64,000 bases of DNA from Amycolatopsis mediterranei (lineage in GTDB: Bacteria; Actinomycetota; Actinomycetes; Mycobacteriales; Pseudonocardiaceae), in contig NZ_CP100416.1 of assembly GCF_026017845.1 (NCBI RefSeq), positions 1,640,857 through 1,704,856 of the forward strand, given 5' to 3'. This document shows, piece by piece, positions 61,448 through 64,000 of the stretch. The stretch's first letter is position 1, and every line of letters starts with the position of its first letter. The notes under the pieces are model-generated. The model did no database searches. It was not told the origin of the DNA and saw nothing but the letters and a program-made list of their open reading frames with translations. Position numbers and translations under genes: made by a program.

Positions 61448-63040
61448 GTGAGACGTGCCTTTCTTGGAACGGGCACTGCCGCCGTGGTGGCCGCCGCGGC
61501 GGCGGCCGCGCTCGTGGCCGCGCCGGCCGCGAACGCCGCGCCGGCCGCGAACGCGGGACAGGCGACGATCGCCTGGGGACCGTGCACCGATCCCACGCTG
61601 GTCACCGCCGGCGCCGAATGCGGGTACCTCAGCGTGCCGCTCGACTACCGCAAGCCGGCCGGGGAGCAGATCCAGCTCGCCGTCAGCCGCGTCAAGCACA
61701 AGGTGGCCGACGCGCAGTACCAGGGCGTCATGCTGACGAACCCCGGTGGCCCCGGCGGGTCCGGCCTGCTGCTGGCCACCCGCGGCCCGCGCGTGCCCAA
61801 CCACGCCGGTGACGCCTACGACTGGATCGGCTTCGACCCGCGCGGCGTCGGCGCCAGCAAGCCCGCGCTGAGCTGCGACCCGAACTACATGGACTACAAC
61901 CGGCCGCAGTACGTGCCGTTCACCCCGCAGCTGGAGCGGACCTGGCTCGACCGGTCCAAGGGGTACGCCGAAGCCTGCGCGAAGAACAACTCGCGCGCGC
62001 TGCTGGAGAACATGAAGACGACCGACACGGTCAAGGACATGGACTCCATCCGCAAGGCGCTCGGCCAGAAGCAGCTGAACTTCTACGGCTACTCCTACGG
62101 CACCTACCTCGGCCAGGTGTACGGCACGCTGTACCCGCAGAACGTCCGCCGGATGGTGCTCGACTCGACCGTCGACCCGCGCGGCGTCTGGTACGGCGAC
62201 AACCTGGACCAGGACGTCGCCTTCGACAAGAACATCCGGATCTGGTTCGGCTGGCTCGCCCAGCACGACGACGTCTACCACCTCGGCAAGACCCAGGCCG
62301 CGGTGCAGCGGGTCGTCGACGAGCAGCTGCTGAAGGCGTCCTTCAACCCGGCAGGTGGGGTGATCGGGCCGGACGAGATCATCGACGTCATCCAGCAGGC
62401 CGGCTACTACCAGCTGCGGTGGACGCTGCTGGGCGACGCGCTGTCCCGGTTCGTCAACAAGGGTGACTGGCAGAACTGGAAGACGCTCTTCGAGGCCTTC
62501 GGCGGCCGCGGCGACGACAACGGCTACGCGGTGTACCTCGCCGTGCAGTGCTCCGACGTCCAGTGGCCGCAGAGCTGGAACCAGTGGAGGCGCGACAACT
62601 GGCAGACCTTCGCCAAGGCGCCGTACTTCACCTGGCAGAACGCGTGGTTCAACGCGCCCTGCCTGTACTGGCCGGCGAAGGCCGGGAAGCCGACCAAGGT
62701 CGACGGCCGGGGCGTGCAGAGCGTGCTGATGATCGACGAGACGCTCGACGCGGCGACGCCGTTCGAAGGCAGCCTCGAGATCCGCAGCCGGTTCCCGGGC
62801 GCTTCGCTGATCTCGGAGCCGGGCGGTACCAGCCACGCGATCACCCCGCGGGGCAACGCGTGCGTCGACAGCAAGATCGCCGACTACCTGGCGACGGGCG
62901 CGCTCCCGGCCCGCAAGCCGGGCCGCACGGCCGACGTCGAGTGCGCGCCGCTGCCCCAGCCGACGCCGCCGGCGCCGACGGCCGCGAAGGCCGACGTCGC
63001 GGCCACGCAGGGCATGGTGGCCGGGCGGTTTGCCGGCTGA
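61448..63040 (+). CDS. Secreted S33-family peptidase (tripeptidyl-aminopeptidase type)
   Basis: 530 residues from GTG 61448. Signal peptide with Ala-rich core ending ANAA. Alpha/beta hydrolase with LTNPGGPGGSG oxyanion loop, nucleophile S216 in YGYSYGTYLGQ, FDPRGVG, and the C-terminal TAP-like part with His in GGTSHAI. Streptomyces relatives release N-terminal tripeptides outside the cell. The Pro/Ala-rich C-terminal tail is likely flexible. A strong terminator follows. Confidence 0.92.
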   Translation: MRRAFLGTGTAAVVAAAAAAALVAAPAANAAPAANAGQATIAWGPCTDPTLVTAGAECGYLSVPLDYRKPAGEQIQLAVSRVKHKVADAQYQGVMLTNPGGPGGSGLLLATRGPRVPNHAGDAYDWIGFDPRGVGASKPALSCDPNYMDYNRPQYVPFTPQLERTWLDRSKGYAEACAKNNSRALLENMKTTDTVKDMDSIRKALGQKQLNFYGYSYGTYLGQVYGTLYPQNVRRMVLDSTVDPRGVWYGDNLDQDVAFDKNIRIWFGWLAQHDDVYHLGKTQAAVQRVVDEQLLKASFNPAGGVIGPDEIIDVIQQAGYYQLRWTLLGDALSRFVNKGDWQNWKTLFEAFGGRGDDNGYAVYLAVQCSDVQWPQSWNQWRRDNWQTFAKAPYFTWQNAWFNAPCLYWPAKAGKPTKVDGRGVQSVLMIDETLDAATPFEGSLEIRSRFPGASLISEPGGTSHAITPRGNACVDSKIADYLATGALPARKPGRTADVECAPLPQPTPPAPTAAKADVAATQGMVAGRFAG

Positions 63041-63059
63041 CCTGCGGAAACCCTCGGAA

Positions 63060-63097
63060 ACGGGGTGCCGGGCACGCTGCCCGGCACCCCGTTTTCT
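63060..63097 (+). terminator. Rho-independent terminator
   Basis: 15-bp perfect stem (63060-63074 with 63078-63092; ACGGGGTGCCGGGCA), 3-nt loop, then TTTTCTTGTTT. Ends the S33 peptidase transcript. Confidence 0.93.
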
Positions 63098-63131
63098 TGT
63101 TTCCGGCGCCGGGGGCTTTGAGAGTGCGTGG

Positions 63132-63173
63132 ACTTTGTGTTACAAAGTGCGCAGCAACTTTGCGATTCAAAGT
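63132..63173. promoter_or_regulatory. Two 17-bp inverted repeats before ABC gene
   Basis: ACTTTGT-N3-ACAAAGT (63132-63148) and ACTTTG-N5-CAAAGT (63157-63173), centres 25 bp apart, end 18 bp before the start codon. Likely a pair of repressor (TetR- or PadR-like) sites; the regulator is not in the window. Confidence 0.65.
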
Positions 63174-63191
63174 CCACGGAAGGAGGACGCC

Positions 63192-64000
63192 ATGACTGGG
63201 GGACCGGCGTTCGCGCTGCACGGCCTCACCAAGCGGTTCGGGCAGGTCACGGCGGTCGGCGGGGTGTCCGTCGAGGTCGCCCGCGGCGAAGTCGTCGCGC
63301 TGCTCGGGCCGAACGGCGCGGGCAAGTCGACCACCGTCGACATGCTGCTCGGCCTGACCAAGCCGGACGCGGGGGAGGTCGCCGTCGCCGGTGGCAGCCC
63401 GCGCGACGCCGTCGACCGGGGGCTCGTCGGCGCGATGATGCAGAACGGCGCGCTGCTGCCGGACGTCACGGTCGGCGAGATCGTCGGCCTGATCGTCTCG
63501 ACGCACGAGAAGCCGCTGCCCGCCGAAGAGGTGATCGCCCGGGCGGGTCTCGAAAAGCTCGTCAAACGCCGCTGCGGCAAGCTGTCGGGCGGCGAACGGC
63601 AGCGCGTCCGGTTCGCCCTCGCGCTGGCCGGCGACCCGCAGCTGCTCGTGCTCGACGAGCCGACCGCGGCGATGGACGTCGACGGCAGGCGGGCGTTCTG
63701 GGCCGTCATCCGCGAGTTCGCCGCCGGCGGCCGGACCGTGCTGTTCGCGACGCACTACCTCGCCGAGGCCGAGGACTACGCCGACCGCGTGGTGCTGATG
63801 CGCCACGGCGTCGTCGTCGCCGACGGCCCGGTCGCCGAGGTCCGGGCGGCGGTGTCCGGCCGGGTGCTCAAGGCCGCCGTCCCGGGCGCCACCGAGGCCG
63901 AACTGGCGCACCTGCCGGGCGTCACGAGCGTGCAGCTGCGCGCCGGCCGCGCCGAGCTGGCCTGCGCCGACTCCGACGCGACGATCCGCGCCCTGCTCGC
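63192..64000 (+). CDS. ABC exporter ATP-binding protein (cut by window end)
   Basis: At least 269 residues, running off the edge. ATG after GGAAGGAGGACGCC. Walker A LLGPNGAGKSTT, Q-loop MMQNGAL, signature LSGGERQRVRFALAL, Walker B LLVLDEPTAAMD, H-loop LFATHYL. DrrA/CcmA-type drug or antibiotic exporter subunit; a membrane partner is expected just beyond the window. Placed after two inverted repeats, so probably inducible. Confidence 0.92.
   Translation, partial: MTGGPAFALHGLTKRFGQVTAVGGVSVEVARGEVVALLGPNGAGKSTTVDMLLGLTKPDAGEVAVAGGSPRDAVDRGLVGAMMQNGALLPDVTVGEIVGLIVSTHEKPLPAEEVIARAGLEKLVKRRCGKLSGGERQRVRFALALAGDPQLLVLDEPTAAMDVDGRRAFWAVIREFAAGGRTVLFATHYLAEAEDYADRVVLMRHGVVVADGPVAEVRAAVSGRVLKAAVPGATEAELAHLPGVTSVQLRAGRAELACADSDATIRALL

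Noticed and set aside
1..64000. CRISPR arrays, rRNA genes, replication origin
   Set aside because: No regularly spaced repeats, rRNA-like sequence or DnaA-box cluster was seen.

Overview
The window is high-GC actinobacterial DNA with GTG/TTG starts, many 1-4 bp stop/start overlaps and TTGACN/TANNNT promoters. An iniBAC-type locus with an IniR-like regulator, together with the general gene set, points to the mycolate-containing or related Actinobacteria. My best guess is Amycolatopsis or a near relative (Pseudonocardiaceae). This is an inference from gene content; there is no rRNA in the window.

Layout. (1) 1-3655: a poorly supported small gene and a large STAND ATPase (cyclase-like domain, NB-ARC, TPR). 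(2) 3664-18387: a probable integrated genomic island bounded by a 41-bp repeat of tRNA-Ala(GGC), 40/41 identical. The intact tRNA, an excisionase and a C-terminally damaged tyrosine integrase lie at the right end. Cargo: two MarR regulators with visible operators, a carotenoid-cleavage-type oxygenase, a decayed XRE regulator, DoxX, a quinone-reductase-like enzyme, a DUF6069 membrane protein, a LigB/DODA-type dioxygenase, a CocE hydrolase/acyl-CoA ligase/HMG-CoA-lyase-like operon, and a GAF histidine kinase with a LuxR response regulator. (3) 18.5-31.5 kb: a secreted ricin/beta-helix protein, HdeD, RNase Z, a receiver-thioredoxin-reductase fusion translationally coupled to a cyclic-nucleotide-domain kinase, a carboxylesterase, and a four-gene operon (binding protein, TelA, binding-protein/VWA lipoprotein, small membrane protein). 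(4) 31.5-36.4 kb: a disturbed stretch with an orphan LexA box, a gene-poor segment, an ornithine-cyclodeaminase-like gene, an IS110 element and a pentapeptide-repeat gene.

(5) 36.4-40.4 kb: a sulfite-oxidase-like/ferredoxin-reductase-like pair and a secreted beta-helix/FN3 protein. (6) 40.6-48.5 kb: the ini-type locus, consisting of a LuxR-ATPase regulator (IniR-like) coupled to an Hsp70-like membrane protein, divergent from IniB-like, IniA-like and IniC-like genes. (7) 48.5-55.2 kb: RidA/HxlR divergent pair, acyl-CoA synthetase/TetR operon with a perfect palindromic operator, a lysozyme-like protein carrying a GNAAVARLV motif, an FDOR-type protein, a secreted GH8 glucanase and an oxidoreductase. 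(8) 55.2-59.5 kb: an amino-acid-type ABC importer whose last gene encodes an unusual fusion of a class V PLP enzyme with a DauR/YheO-type regulator, behind a promoter holding four half-sites spaced exactly 10 bp apart. (9) 59.6-64 kb: an EACC1-like protein, a macrolide-glycosyltransferase-like gene preceded by a short Arg-Leu-Arg leader peptide and a hairpin, a secreted S33 peptidase, and the start of an ABC exporter behind two inverted repeats.

The most striking points are the PLP-enzyme/DauR-type fusion with its phased operator, the RLR leader ahead of the glycosyltransferase, the ini-type locus with an altered IniA P-loop and an intergenic hairpin, and the flavoprotein/kinase pair lacking the usual thioredoxin-reductase dithiol.
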